Source: Cercis canadensis
Lineage: Eukaryota; Streptophyta; Magnoliopsida; Fabales; Fabaceae
Direction: 5' to 3'
Length of the DNA stretch: 64,000 nucleotides
Assembly: GCA_003255065.1 (NCBI GenBank)
Contig: QAOA01003028.1
Span: forward strand, 1,738,440-1,802,439
Each line of letters begins with the position of its first letter. The stretch's first letter is position 1. The notes under the pieces were generated by a model that did no database searches, had not been told where the DNA came from, and saw only the letters and a list, made by a program, of their open reading frames with translations. Below are positions 12,577-25,378 of the stretch, piece by piece. Made by a program: the position numbers and the translations under genes.

Positions 12577-13481
12577 ATGGTCTCTGTTACTTATTCCACG
12601 GGATTTGCCAAGAGGTGCTGGCAAAAGCATTCTGGGGAACACTTCGAAGTTACTACTATCTGATGGAGAAGGAAGGGTAGTTGTTGCCAAGCTATATCCA
12701 AAGAAGCAATCAGCACCTTTTTTGCTATATGTAAAATATAAGCTCCCCCTATACATGTAGAAGCAGAGATAATAAAACATGAAATGAAGATGCACGAAAA
12801 TAAATAAATTGAAGTGCTGATTCTCAACTATCAAGTCAAGCTGCTGTCTCTTTGTAAAGGAATTTTAGTAACGATTATTTACATGAACATTTTTTTCGAA
12901 CTTCCAACAACTGTTCTTCAGAATCTGAATTCAAGTGTCTTATTTATTTATTTTTCTGTAGAACTTAAAATTTTACCATACTACCAATTTATTTCCCAAC
13001 TTAAATTTCACGATAAAGTAAAATTGAAGACGATTGTTGTCTTTGTGAAAATATATTTTTTTGCAAAATTTAAGGGCTAAAAACATTAGACTCTCCCTCT
13101 TATCAAGCCCCAACTCACGAAAACGGAGATTCATTAACATCTATCATTTATCATTTGGTGTAAACTTGAGTCAAAGTTCATACTTGATCTAAATTGGTGT
13201 GACAATCAAGAAACTAGCAGAAACTCAGTTGTTGCGTAGAAGAAGGTAGAAAGAATGCTTGGGAATGTTTTGTCCTTGGGAAAATAAACCTTTCTGGTTC
13301 CGGGTGGTAAATGGTAATGCCTCGTGGCAAGAGCAGAGTGATTGACTTCCAAGAAGTTGACACGTAGAATTTTAGCTTTGTAGGCGAGTGTTGGCGATGA
13401 GGGGCACGGCTGCAGAGGGTGGAAGAAAAACACAAGCAAATACAAGTCCGAATACGAAGTCGAGTGAATTGAAAACCAGAA
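12577..13481. other. AGPase 3' region and spacer
   Basis: Holds the 3' UTR of the AGPase gene, with the polyadenylation-like AATAAA at 12771-12776, then AT-rich sequence. From about 13205 GC content rises, probably the promoter and leader of the next gene. No further gene is seen. Confidence 0.55.
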
Positions 13482-15367
13482 ATGAGGATCATGGAATTTT
13501 GGCAAATAGCAGAGGTAATGAAGGACTCAGGAGAAGGTGGGATAGCAGAGAAGAAAAAGACCCTCTTTTCCAACCTCAACAGTGATCAGAAGCAGCTGCA
13601 CATTGGTTCTGCCTCTGCCCTCCAACAGTATCTTGATCACATACCCATTAGTTCAATTCCCGGCATCAAAAACTCACTTGGTACACTAATTCCTATTGTT
13701 TTTGACAATTTCGTTTTGTTTCACATGAAGAATCTCATAATTCTTTTATGGTTCTAATTCTATGTCTGTGTTGTCCTTTTTTCATCTTACAAGTTTTGGA
13801 ACTGAAAGCTGGGGATAGTGTTAAGGACGCAATGCGTATGTTGTACGAAAACATGTTTTGTGCACCCATTGCGGATGTCTTAGACCCCAATACAGCAAAG
13901 ATAAGATTTTCGAATCGGTATATTGGTTTCATTGATTTTGCAAGCATGGTTCTTTGGTGTCTTGAGGTATTCTGATTATAATTATGTTATTTACTTCCAT
14001 TCTTACATAACCTCTCCCAAATGGGTGGGGTGACAGTGCCAGAGCATTCTGATGAAACATGATGGATGTGTTTTCTAGGAATATGAAAATATCAGGAAGA
14101 ATTCCAAGGACAATGGCCTTCAACTTCAAGCAACGGAAAACAATGGCTTATTCTCCGTCCTGGACCAAATTCCTCAGATTGGGCAAACCAAGGTTCCCCC
14201 TCTTTTCTTTTTGCAACCTTTCTATTTCTATGTTTCTTCTTCTATCTGCCAAGGATTGCACCTCAATACTTGAACCACTCATACCAAAATCAATGTGTAT
14301 ATGTAGGAACAACTTTTTGCTTTAGAAAAACTAATAAACTGAACAAATTTTTCCCGCTACTAGGTTAGCGAGTTGGCTAAGTCATTCCTTTGGGAACCAT
14401 TTTTCCCTGTACACTTGGATGATACCCTTTCCATGCGCTGCTACTTCTTTCCAAGCACCAGCTGCAAGTTTTGCCAGTCATAGAGCAATCCAATCCCCAA
14501 CTCATTGGTTTTGTTACACAGGTATCTGCCAAGTTAAACACACACATTGGTTTGTTTGCAAATTTTTGCAGGATGAGTAACATGTTTGCTTGCCCCTTTG
14601 CTAGAGTGCTGTAGTTCAATTGCTTCTTCAATCAACTGGGTTAGCGTGGTTTGATAGTATTGCAGACAAGGCCTCTTCAGATTTCCGGTATTCAAGTATG
14701 GCATTGCTTACAATGGATGCCTCATATTTATTTGCTACCTATTAAACTCAATTGGGCTGGTCTTGTATTTTACTATTTCACTCCTCCTTATCTTCCCACA
14801 GGTTTGAAAACCAACAGCATACTAGTTCTGTATTTGGAGACCAAACTATTGTTGATGCATTACATTTGCTCTGGAAAAGTAGAACTGGTTCGGTTGCAAT
14901 TATAGATCGCGAAACCAAGAAGCTCATTGGCACTGTGAGGAACACTGATGTCTATCAACTTGTGCTGAATGATGACTTCCTTAGAAGTACAAGGTATGGT
15001 TTTGATGCTCAGCTTCCAATGAATAAGTTGTCCAGTCCTAGTTGTTGTTTAAATTTAGAAGCCCCATCATTTACTTTTCAAAATATAAGTATATGAATAA
15101 CAGGCAAATTTAGACAACACTCTGGAATTAACATTGTCAACACAAACAATGTGCAAAATGATGCCTGTTTTATGATAAAACAGGAGTTTAACTGTGGGAG
15201 AATTCATTCTTATGGAGACTGACAAAGTAGACTCTGATCCAGCCATTGAACGTGACCTTGCGGCTATTCTTGCAGCTGGAAGCCCCCAACTGCATAATGG
15301 CTTCATACCCAGGATGGACTCACTAGTAACCAAAACTCTTCATATACAGCTCAGCATACCATTATAA
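13482..15367 (+). pseudogene. SnRK1 gamma-subunit-like CBS-domain protein, frameshifted and C-truncated
   Basis: Seven exons (13482-13680, 13794-13966, 14079-14192, 14364-14521, 14605-14687, 14802-14993, 15184-15367) encode a protein like the plant SNF1-related kinase gamma subunits, which bind adenylates through paired CBS domains. Recognisable blocks are HIPISSIPGIKNS and SVKDAMRMLYENMFCAPI (CBS1), FLWEPFFPVHLDDT then LLLLSKHQLQVLPVIE (CBS2), and IVDALHLLWKSRTGSVAIID with GTVRNTDVYQLVL (CBS3). In exon 4, at about 14425-14431, one T appears missing: the frame runs into a stop, while the next frame continues the CBS2 homology to the exon end. CBS4 is also absent, because the frame stops at 15367 soon after GFIPRMDS. 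Either the gene is decaying or the one-base change is a sequence error; the missing CBS4 argues for decay. The start could be 13482, 13491 or a later ATG. Confidence 0.72.
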
Positions 15368-15855
15368 CAGTGGTGCTAAAACAATTTTCCACCCTTTCGA
15401 GACATTTCTCCTCCCTCAATGAAAATAAACGCATATGTACATAAATCAAAATACAAACTCCCATACATACTATCTTCAGATGCATGCAGTGTTCATGTTT
15501 CATTTCAATTACTCCAAGTCTCTGAGGGGAACAAGGTAGCGAGATAAGCAACACGGCGGAGAGTACTCAATCTAAAAAGTAAACAGATGGCCGGCAAATA
15601 AGTTCCCCTACTCCCTTCAACTGGTTATGAAGGGTGCTGCATTTTGTGGGAAAATATATTCCTTTTACAAACAGGCACGATTCAGCCCCTAGAGAAACCC
15701 CATCTCCTCTCTCCAGTATGATTGTGGGACGAGGCCTGAGCATTTTACTCACTTTTTGACATAACATCAATCACAATAGAACCGGCCTTATCCCATGGAT
15801 TCCCAAGTACAATCTACACGCTAAAACTTATACCATGGATCTCCCATAATACACT
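15368..15855. other. Convergent 3' regions
   Basis: Space between the CBS-domain gene (plus) and the PCH1-like gene (minus), which point towards each other. It probably holds both 3' UTRs. I translated it looking for the missing CBS4 exon and saw no match. Confidence 0.55.
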
Positions 15856-18849
15856 TCATTCTGAATTTTGATGGCCAATGGACGACACTTGCATACCCCT
15901 GGCATTCCAAACTACCACGGGTCCCTTTTTTCTGAATTCACATGGATGCAAACTGCCCATTGCCTTCCCCATCAGTGCCATTGCAGCAATGCTTGGAAAT
16001 TCCTTCTTTTGAAACTTTTCTAGCACTGCATTTGAAGATTTTGGCTGACGAATCTCTATTGGTTCATGCCTTTTTTCTGAAGATGCAACTCGACTATGAC
16101 TCCACCTCTGAATCCATGGATGTGAAAGTGTAGTTTCTACAGTTCGCTTTGCTTTGCCACAAGGAGACTTGCCATTGGTTGATACTGTTGCATATGGATC
16201 TGGCACTGTCCCTTCTTCAGCGAAACATATGATCTTGGGTTCTGAAGTAGTTTTGCTACCTCCCATAATTTTGGTGAAAATCTTATTGACTTTTTTAGGG
16301 GAAGAAGTTTCTCCACTTTTTGCACTCTTGGTACCATCAGCAGAATCCGCTGTGCTTAACTTTAGCCGTTTAACCCATCTGCTGCTCGGTTCTGGTCCCA
16401 AATTACCAAAGCCGCAGGTACTAGATTTTGAATTTGTACGCTCCTGTGCATGGGAAAGGAGGTGTTCCACATCCAGACTCTGGGTTCTTGAAGTGCTATT
16501 CTCCCTGTCATCCACTGGACTTGTCACGGCAGGAAGCTCGGGAGGCTCTTGGTTTATATCAGGTATCGCTGAATTCACCGATTTTGCTTTGGTGTTCTCT
16601 CTGGCTGAAACTATTGCAACTTGAGACGTGGGCGATTCTTGACTATCCTTGGGGTCCTACAAAATTCACAATTGATAACGCCTACCTGATTAGCATGAGT
16701 AAGTTTAAAATAGTATCGGATTTAACTCCCGCACAATATGATTGCTACAAGCCAACTGTTTTAGAAACCCAAACGGCTAACACCTTTGAAACTATTCAGC
16801 TACTGCTCCAATTAAATTTGCCCTTAAATATAATTGTGATATAATTACTAAATTTCACTGCTACTTCAAAAGTATGTACAATCATATATCTATGTTCACG
16901 CAAGTCTAGACATAAAAAGAATGGCACCATCAAATTAGCAGAATCTCTGGAGTTATATCTTACATGATAACATAATTGAAATGGATGTATATATGTTATC
17001 GTTCTTCTTTTCCACAGAAGCCAGAGTATGATATATAAAGCATCGAAAGCAGGGTAAGATACTAATCATTCAAGTGGTTTAAGATAGAAAGTGAACTCAA
17101 TTAGTAAATCACATGGCATCCAGAAGATCAAACATTACAAAAATTACCTTATTTGATGTCAATGGAACGTCACAGTCGTGACCTGCAACAAAAAGGCAGA
17201 ACCTTCAGCCAAGAACAACATATTAAGTTTGCAAACATGCAGGCCCCATTATCATACAGAAAACTAAAAGTCAGATTAATCTTCAATTATACCGTAAATT
17301 ATCCGAACAATATATCAAAAAGCATCACTTCTTAAAATATTTTAGTGAGACCTAAAGTATAGCATCTCGTATGTTGGTTAAAAAGGTGCATCATACCACA
17401 AAGATGATTCTCCTGAAATGGATTGATGTCCATGGTATCAGTTTCAGCAGATGATTCATTCTTCAAGTTCATTGGCGTTTTCAGACCTTGCAACATTTCC
17501 TTTTCTTTGCTCTCCATAGAGCTCCCAGTAGCTTCCATCTTAAGACCTTCCGAAGTGCGGTAACCAATGGGCGTAGAGAAATCGGGGATCTCACTGAAAG
17601 CATCTCCTTTAAGTTTGGTGGGGTCTCTAAATAATTGACCAATGTCAGACAAGTCAGTCTCTTTTGACATCAGAAAATGGTGAGTTGTCTGAGAAATTTT
17701 GGGATGACCTCTAGATGAATCTTCCACAGAATCTATAGTAGTGTATATCTTCATAGTCTCAACATCATGAACAGAACCTGGCAATTGTGGTATAGAAGAG
17801 CTTCCACGATAAAAGTTCACTGTTTTAGTTGATTCCAAAGGATTATACAGGCTAGAGAATTTTGAAGTGCCAGAACAATTTTGCACCTTCTGGTGTTGAT
17901 CACGAACAAATTTGAGTCCATGATCACTGCTAACTAAGGGATCATGTGGTAATGGAGCAGGACAACTCCGCATCAATCTTGATAACCCAGATCTTCGGTG
18001 GTCTAACAAGGTACTTGTTTTCTTCTCATGAATTGAAAGAGAAGCATAGCCATGATAATTAGTACTTAAGAAATGCTCCCTAGATAGATTGTAGCTTGAT
18101 TGATATATTTCATGCTTTCCGCATGTGAAGGAGGGCATTGGAGTTTTTCCTTTGTTATGTCCAAATGGCACTATGTCAGAAGTTGACTTTATAAAGTCGC
18201 ATAGAGATGTTGACTCAGCTAGGTTGTTCTTTTCAATATCATCCGCAGATTTCATCAGCAGATCTGCAGGTAGAAAGCCTTCAGATAGTAAGTGACACTC
18301 TCTGGATAAAGTTTCTGTTTTAGGAGGAACATGTGCAGATGTTGATGGTAAGTGAGCTCCTGTTCTGTTGAAAGAATCATTGTTATTTTCAGAGCTGGCA
18401 CCAGTCTGAGATTTTAGAATTTCTCCATGGCAAATAGCATATTGTTTCCTCTTTAGAGACAAAATACCTTCTCTCTTTTGAGAAAGATTGAATATAGGAA
18501 ATGATTTAAAATCCAAGCTTTCTTTCTTTGTTTTTTCTGGGACTTCTGTTACACTCCCATTCACGAATGTAACTGTTGTTGCCTTAGTTGCATCTCTAAA
18601 TGCTTCTGCATTTGTACAAAGATCTATAGCAACATCTGGCCCACGAAGTAAATTGGAATGCTCCATACCACTATCTTCTTTAACTTCTCTTTTGGACTCA
18701 CAGTCGATTGATGTGTGTTTACAAGGATGAGTTGCTGATTTATAACTAGTGTGCATCCAATGCGCCATCCATACAGATTGGCAATGATCCATTGCCTGAG
18801 CATCCATCCCCTCATTGTCCTGATATGGTTGTAGAATATCATCAGGCAT
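15856..18849 (-). CDS. PCH1: PCH1-like protein (PHOTOPERIODIC CONTROL OF HYPOCOTYL 1; listed as F-box protein At2g16365)
   Basis: Three coding exons on the minus strand (18849-17397, 17182-17148, 16656-15856) give 762 aa. The long first exon encodes a low-complexity, Ser/Thr-rich region. The conserved blocks are at the C-terminus: SSRWVKRLKLS, then HPWIQRWSH, then FPSIAAMALMGKAM and HPCEFRKKGPVVVWN. These match the family of Arabidopsis At2g16365, which databases call an F-box protein but which is known as PCH1, a phytochrome B-binding protein that stabilises photobodies and restrains growth in long nights. No F-box is visible here. The start ATG at 18849 is the first in frame after a splice acceptor at 18908-18909, so the upstream part of the open frame is intron. 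Splice phases agree at both junctions. A nuclear location is inferred from the family. Confidence 0.82.
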
Positions 18850-18907
18850 GGTGATTCTTGTTCCCTCCTCTATACCACAATCTCCTTCACTATTTGTCAA
18901 AAGTGAC

Positions 18908-19631
18908 CTGACAATAGAGTAAAAGCAAAAAGTGTTCATGATCCGGATGTTTAACACGTATAAGGTATCCTTGATTAAACATCTATCTAGCAGCTACAGT
19001 ATCTGAACAAGTCAATATCATAAGCAACTGTTCATGCTACGTATAAAATCTTCAGCACACAAAGGAGATGATGAAATTGAGGCCTTCCGTGTTTGGGGTA
19101 CAGGAGAAAGGTGAATCCTGCCTCCGAGTATCACTACTATCAGTATTTATATTAGTTATGTCAATTTCAAATTTAAATAATTTTCAACCCATGAGTTGTT
19201 ATTACTCAAAAGCGAGGGGGACAAAAAAAGTTGTTAAAATATAAGTCCCCGCAAATATCAAAGAATTTAACGAAGAAAGAAGGTGTCAACCCTGAAAAGA
19301 ACAAAAGAAAACCCATTTGTATTTGTAGGTTCCACAAATGCAAATGGAATTATCTCTTAGAATGGATTCCAATGGCAGATATGATATAATTAGCACGAAA
19401 TTCCCGTTTCGATTAAGCATACAACTAGCAGAAAAATAACAATTAAACTGAACAAAAAGATAACATAGCAGTCTGACGAACAGAGACAGCAAGAATAACT
19501 TCCATAGCCAGGCCTCACCAAACAACAATTTCAATAGAAACATAAATAAAACAAATTAAAAACCGAAAAGGGTAAAGAACCTAAGAGAGTTGGAGCTAGA
19601 TTAAATTGAGCAAAGGAAGAAAAGCGTTACC
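18908..19631 (-). other. Predicted leader intron of PCH1-like gene
   Basis: On the minus strand a donor GAAG|GTAACG at 19631 and an acceptor CTATTGTCAG ending at 18908 flank a 724-base AT-rich stretch. The coding start follows about 60 bases after the acceptor. The upstream leader exon would lie at about 19632-19860, which has a GAGA-rich 3' edge near 19872. Confidence 0.5.
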
Positions 19632-21560
19632 TTCAAAACTGTGGCGAAGCTTGGAATCCACGGATCCAGTGATGAGGATCGAATCAGAATCTGGAAATCA
19701 TAGCCGTACGGACAAGGAGTGAGGAGGGAAAGATCTAAATAAGCACAATTAGGGCCAAGAAAGAAGCAGAGCAGAAAACTGTAAGGAAATGTGTGTTCGT
19801 AGTCGGCAACTATTCAGAATCAGAAGCCGAGCTTCGCTTTCTTCGCTGCTCAGCCACATAACCGAACGCGGAAGAGAGAGAGAAACGGGTAAGAGTGGAC
19901 CCACTCCTCTGCACTTTTCCTAATTGGTCGTTTTCTTTTGGCCTTTTTCATTTCTCGTACGTTTCAAATCACACAAATGTGAATAAAATAATCTTTTTTA
20001 CTGAGCTTATGAACAAAAATTCACACCATCGGAAACAAATAACAAAAATTGACCCAATTTTTTTTTTTTTTGAAGTAGTGATATGTTCACTTTTTCAAAT
20101 ATTAAATTTTTTTAAAATAATAATGTATTTAGTATTTATTATGTCTAGACTCATTTGCATTTTTTTCTTTTTTTTTTTTAATCTTTTTCCTATGTTTGCA
20201 ATAGAAAAAAATGAGAGGAATAATTTCAGGATAATAAATATTTGGTATGAAAGCTATATATTACCTTGTTTTAGAATGTAAGGAAATGCGAGATAAATAA
20301 AATAGGAAAATATTTAGTCTTAAATTTCACCAAAATAATCACTCCAAAAATAAGGTGAAAGTTGAGAGAAAATTATAACACAAATGTAGAACATTTTGAC
20401 TTACATAAGTATCCTTTTAAAATTCATTTCAATAAAAATTTAATGTTGGACATGTAATTTTCTCTCCATTTTTATTACTCTTATTTATCTATGTAGAACA
20501 TGTTCAATATTGAAATGGTTGCGTTGAGTCGTCAATTGTTATTCAACTTTAAGAATAATAACATAGCTAGGAATATTAGGATTGGGATTGGGAATCTCCC
20601 AAGTTAAAATTCATGTGGGTGTGAGTCATTCACTTGTTGCTCTGCATAACATAATCCAACCAAACCCAATGTGGATTTGTTCCACATCTCCATCAAACCA
20701 AACTCTGCTTATCACCAAAAAAAAAAAATCTTTGGACTCCTTTCCTCCACGTCATCCTCCCTTACTTAACAATATAACATAATCATTCTCACAAATCACA
20801 TTTATGAGTTACCACTTCTCTATCACCCAATCCCAATCCCATCATACAATAGAAGCAAACACAAACATCTAAAACCACCCCGAATTATCTAATAACATTT
20901 AAGTCTAATAATATATTTTATGATCACTTAAAGTATTTGATAAAATATAACTAGTAATATATATATTTTTTTATATATTTTAGCTATAATTTTGAATTTA
21001 AACATAAAATTTATAAATTCTAAGCATGACCCAAGTATCAATAATTAATAGTATTTATTCATTATTGTATTACTCGTATTTTCATATTATTGTAAATCTT
21101 ACAATCTTAATTTAATTTATTTAAAAATTATTAAGTGGTTTAAATTTAATTTAACATATTTAAATCCTACAAGATTTTTTGGTACGACTTTGTGAATAGA
21201 GTGGTGAGTAACATTTCCAAAACATCACTTTTCATTTTTCTTTGCGTCATGAAGAAACGAACTAAAATTGGTTGGGTTAACATTAGGCCTCTCTCAATGC
21301 TAGCCCATAATCTTTTGAACCATCTTTACATCCCTTAAAGCCCATTTAAACGCAAAGACAACAAACGGGCCCATGAAAAGACTCAAAATCTCTTAAAATT
21401 TATAAAAATTCTCATAATTATGAACTTGTCAATAACAGTTATTTGACTTATTTCAACACAAATACCATCTAAGTCCATTATTTACTATTTATTTTGCATT
21501 ATTAACGGCTATCTACACAAAAAAGCATATCATTAAGAGAATCCTCCTAAACTTATAACT

Positions 21561-21977
21561 TATGTTGCACTGGTATTTTAAAATCGGTGCTATACCGTTT
21601 CCAAAACATACCAAAAACTTGAAACTTATACCAAAAGAGAAAACTCATCTCAGTTTTTTTTTTTTTTAAAAAAAAAATTTGTTTAGTACATTTTCAAATA
21701 GTTGAAACGCTTATTTTGATATTGTTTTACACTTATTCTATTATCTCTTATTAGCTTTGATCTTTTACAAACTTAGTCCCCATTTTATTTTTTATTGAAT
21801 TAAAGCAATATGATATAATTTTTTGGTTGAAGCTAATTTTTTTAACTACTTTTAAGAGAGAGAGAGAGAGATATATATATATATATATATATGATATGGT
21901 CTACCCATATTCTTATTTTTTTTAAAATAGCCATATCGATATTTTGTACCGTATCGTACCAGTAACCATGCAACATA
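21561..21977. mobile_element. Putative MITE with short terminal inverted repeats
   Basis: The left end TATGTTGCACTGGTA and the right end (read in reverse) TATGTTGCATGGTTACTGG are similar inverted termini. A 6-bp direct repeat ATAACT directly flanks both ends (21555-21560 and 21978-21983). The inside is non-coding, AT-rich, and holds the GA/TA microsatellite. The length is 417 bp. The superfamily is not certain because the flanking repeat is only 6 bp. Confidence 0.5.
21854..21893. repeat. Compound (GA)n(TA)n microsatellite
   Basis: About eight GA units are directly followed by about eleven TA units. It lies inside the MITE-like element at 21561-21977. Confidence 0.9.
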
Positions 21978-22712
21978 ATAACTAACGTGGTGGCCTAAAT
22001 CAAAGAGTGATGTGTATAGACTTGAGTTTTGATAATTATTATATGAATTTTTTTTAAATTGTCATTTTAACAGTTACCAAAACTATTTGAAATAGATTAC
22101 CCTTTACCAAATTTTTACTATTAAATTTGTTAACACAATAATTGCTCATAATTATGAACAGGAGTGCACATGAATTAATACTTGCATTAAAACTGTTAAT
22201 ATCATTGTTTCCTTTTGCTTCTTTTCTATTTTTTCTTTTTGGTTGGGTTGAAAATGTGAAGATTTTCCGGGTTGCTAACACACAGCTGTGGATCTTATGT
22301 CCGGATCCAAACTCCGAACCCAACTAGACGATTGTGGGTATATCCATTTGTCAACGGGTATAGTATATGCCTATATGGCATATCCCCTTCTGAATGCTAA
22401 CGTCCTCAGTAGTCGCCTTAATGTTACATCACAGACGAATGGTTTTCGACGCTGGCACGTGCGCCTAACACCCTTCTCTTTCATGCGCCTCCATTCTCGT
22501 TCACTCTTTATCGACTCTTCAACGCTTTCCTCTATCATCTATCGTTAGTAAATTTCTCAGTATATAATATAATACGACGGAGAGGGAAAAAAGAAAAAGA
22601 AGAAAAAAACAGAAAAGGAATAAATAACAAATTCACATCTCCTTGTAGATCTGCTCATTTTTCGGTTCCTCCATCAATTCTCTTTGTTCCCGAGCTGAAA
22701 CGGTCATCGCAG

Positions 22713-23320
22713 GTCAGCTCCTATTCTTCACTGGATTCCCTTCTCTGATTCTTCATTCATTGGTCTTTGTTTAGTCTCCTTGTGATTCAATTCATCGTGT
22801 TGGATTCAACCATTTTACCTTCTGCACAAATTTAGGGTTTCCGATTTTGTATGGGATGCTCATGGTAGATCTTCTTTTCGAGCTTAATTTTGATCTCGAA
22901 GAGCACCGTTCGCTTATTTATGTAACCATAGCTTTCTATTAGGCTTCCCATAAAGCTGGGGGAATTAATGAGGAAAGAAGCGAGCAGATCTCATTTTTGC
23001 GCTTTTATGAAGTGCCATTTTTTGGGCAATGGTAGTTGACTAGTTAAGTTTTCTTGTTTTCTTGAGCATTTGAAGGAAGGTAGAATCTGGGTTGTTGGAT
23101 TGTAACCTATGTTCTATATACCATTCCTTGACGCAAGTCAATGGCCGAAAAAGAGTTTTCTTCAAGTTATCTTTTTTCTGCTGAGCAAGTGCCAGCTATT
23201 ATTTGTGCTTGGGTTTAGATGTAATTTGGTGTAGCTCGTTTGGGCATTAATACACATTAGGAAAACCCTGAGCACCAGATTTGTTTGATAATGTATGAGG
23301 GGCTTATTGTGTTTCTGCAG
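22713..23320 (+). other. Possible leader intron of RER1 gene
   Basis: A possible donor CAG|GTCAGC at 22713 (weak) and a strong acceptor TTTCTGCAG ending at 23320 bracket a T-rich stretch. The coding start at 23333 follows 12 bases after the acceptor. Leader introns are common in this position, but this one rests only on signals. Confidence 0.4.
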
Positions 23321-23332
23321 GTTGTGAATTGA

Positions 23333-25378
23333 ATGGAGGGAATTGGAGGTGGTAGTGCCTCGGCTGCACCACCTGTCAATCAATGGTGGCAGGACTCATC
23401 AAGGCTCTTTCAACATTATCTGGATAGAACTACTCCGCATACTACATACAGATGGATTGGAACTTTGGTTTTGGTATCGATCTATGTTTTGCGGGTATTT
23501 TATGTCCAAGGGTTTTACATTGTCTCTTATGGATTGGGGATTTATCTGCTGAATTTGTTGATTGGATTTCTGTCCCCTTTGGTTGATCCCGAGCTGGAAC
23601 CTTCTGATGAACCTTTACTGCCAACAAAAGGTTCTGATGAATTCAAACCATTCATTCGCCGTCTTCCTGAGTTTAAGTTCTGGTAATTAGGATTTTATTT
23701 TACTGCTAGTCTGTTTCTGTTAGTTGAAATATTGCATTACAGTCATAATTCCTGTGAGGTTTCTTTTGGTAAAGCCTGTGGTTTTAACATTTCAAAGGTG
23801 TTGGTTCAATGCCTTTCTTATTGGTTTTTGGCCTGCCAAATGTCTGAAGTTTGATGTATTATAACGTATAGATGTTAATCAATTGTTCTTATCTTCAGAT
23901 AATACCGTTCATTTGAAAATATATAGGCATAGTTAATTTCTGGGAGAACAGCCATCTAGAAAATATTGTGCAATTTTTCCATTGCTTTTCTGAAATCATT
24001 TTCATAGGTCAATAGAAGATAACCCGTCAGGAAGTGGAAAACAGCTTCCTCTCCTTGAAAGAGTAAGACTAAAGTAATATTTTCACCAACTCAAGTTACC
24101 TATCAATCACCTGTTAGCCGGTACTGGCTATTACTTGCTGCCACGCCTGTAGCCATTAATCACTACTAGCAGGAGTCAAGTTGTCAATTATTGCAGATGG
24201 TCATTACTGCAGCAGAAAACTAATTGGAAATTTTCTTTTTTTTTTCATCAAATGTTTCTTAGCACATAAATTTTCCTGATCACATCATCTTCTGAGGAAG
24301 AAACTGTTATTTAAGAGTTCTTTAGTGTCATCATCCTGTTATTCTAATTATGAATCCTAAGACATTGGTATAGGTCTTAAAAGCATTTATTGATGCGTCA
24401 TATTGGTTAATCTATCTGCCTTTAACTTCAGATGATCACATTTATTCATCATTCCGAAATTCAAAATTTAATGTTGAAATTTAATGTTTTTTAATTAGTC
24501 CATTCTGTCACTTCTGATGTTCTTCTTCTCTCATCAATCATTATTTTTTCCTTGGTGATCAAAAGCTGATAGGCCTTAATCTTATGAATCTCTCCTTGTC
24601 CAAAATTCATACTTGTGTAACAATCATTTTTTGAGAAGTGAAACCTCAAAATTAATAGAATATTATTGTTACATTATGATGCATTTTGGAATGCCCAATG
24701 AGTAATATTTGTAATGGGCAAACCTGTTTTTGAATGGAGATTAGAAGTAATTGTCAGACTGGATCACTGCGTTCAGTGTCTTTAGTGGCTATGAGCTAAT
24801 TTATACTATTCTGCTTCCATGAAAACAGTTTGTTGTATTAATGCTATGCGCACTCCATTTTATCTGGTCACTGGGTCATGTAATTTACAAGATTGACTTG
24901 CTAAAGTCTCTATCAGAAACATTTTGGTGGAATCATTGTTAATGGATGGGAATAATGATTTGGTTTTGTTATTATGTTTGTAGGTATTCCTTCACAAAGG
25001 CTTTCTGCGTAGCATTCGTCATGACCTTCTTCTCAGTATTTGATGTTCCTGTTTTTTGGCCCATATTACTCTGTTACTGGATTGTTCTGTTTGTTCTTAC
25101 AATGAGGCGCCAAATTGCACACATGATCAAATACAAATATATCCCAATCAACTTGGGAAAACAGGTTAAATTTCTGATGCTTATTTTGCATTTTGCCTCT
25201 TTTACCTATTGTGCTTGTCCTAAAACACTGTTCTTTTGTTGATCGAGTCCAGCAGAAGCAAGAGTTGCTTTATTTGATATCTTCTCCTTTAAAGTTAATA
25301 CTCTATTTCTTTAACGAATTACAGAAGTACGGTGGTAAGAAATCTTTTGCAAGTAGCAGTAGCAGTCGTGCAGAATGA
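23333..25378 (+). CDS. RER1: RER1 protein, Golgi-to-ER retrieval receptor
   Basis: Three exons (23333-23682, 24984-25164, 25325-25378) encode 194 aa. RER1 proteins sit in the cis-Golgi and ER and return escaped ER membrane proteins in COPI vesicles. Visible family features are [21 protein letters not shown] at residues 16-36 followed by four membrane segments at about 41-58, 61-80, 120-137 and 139-156. Between them lie [13 protein letters not shown] (107-119) and [15 protein letters not shown] (135-149). The tail has [15 protein letters not shown] and ends in [17 protein letters not shown]. The first junction splits the Trp codon of FKFW and restores the frame exactly. Intron 1 is 1.3 kb. Length matches Arabidopsis RER1 proteins. 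The gene looks intact. Confidence 0.95.

Larger units (their letters stand above)
19870..22600. other. AT-rich intergenic region with MITE-like DNA and microsatellites
   Basis: No gene is seen. It contains poly-T/poly-A runs (20060, 20170, 21660) and a TIR element at 21561-21977 listed separately. A GC-richer part at 22300-22520 lies before the RER1 leader and probably belongs to its promoter. Open frames here have no recognisable domain. Confidence 0.55.

Noticed and set aside
13388-13585. Alternative first exon for the CBS-domain gene
   Set aside because: Its frame does not join the CBS1 exon; the frame starting at 13482 joins in phase through the donor at 13681.
18624-18842. Second minus-strand frame inside the PCH1-like exon
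   Set aside because: Shadow of the long first exon of the PCH1-like gene in another frame.
20577-20845. Inverted GGATTGGGATTGGG ends suggesting a small MITE
   Set aside because: Only about 14 bp match and no convincing target duplication was seen.
24009-24070. Additional RER1 exon in the 1.3-kb intron
   Set aside because: FKFW joins directly to YSFTKAFC as in other RER1 proteins, so no exon is missing.
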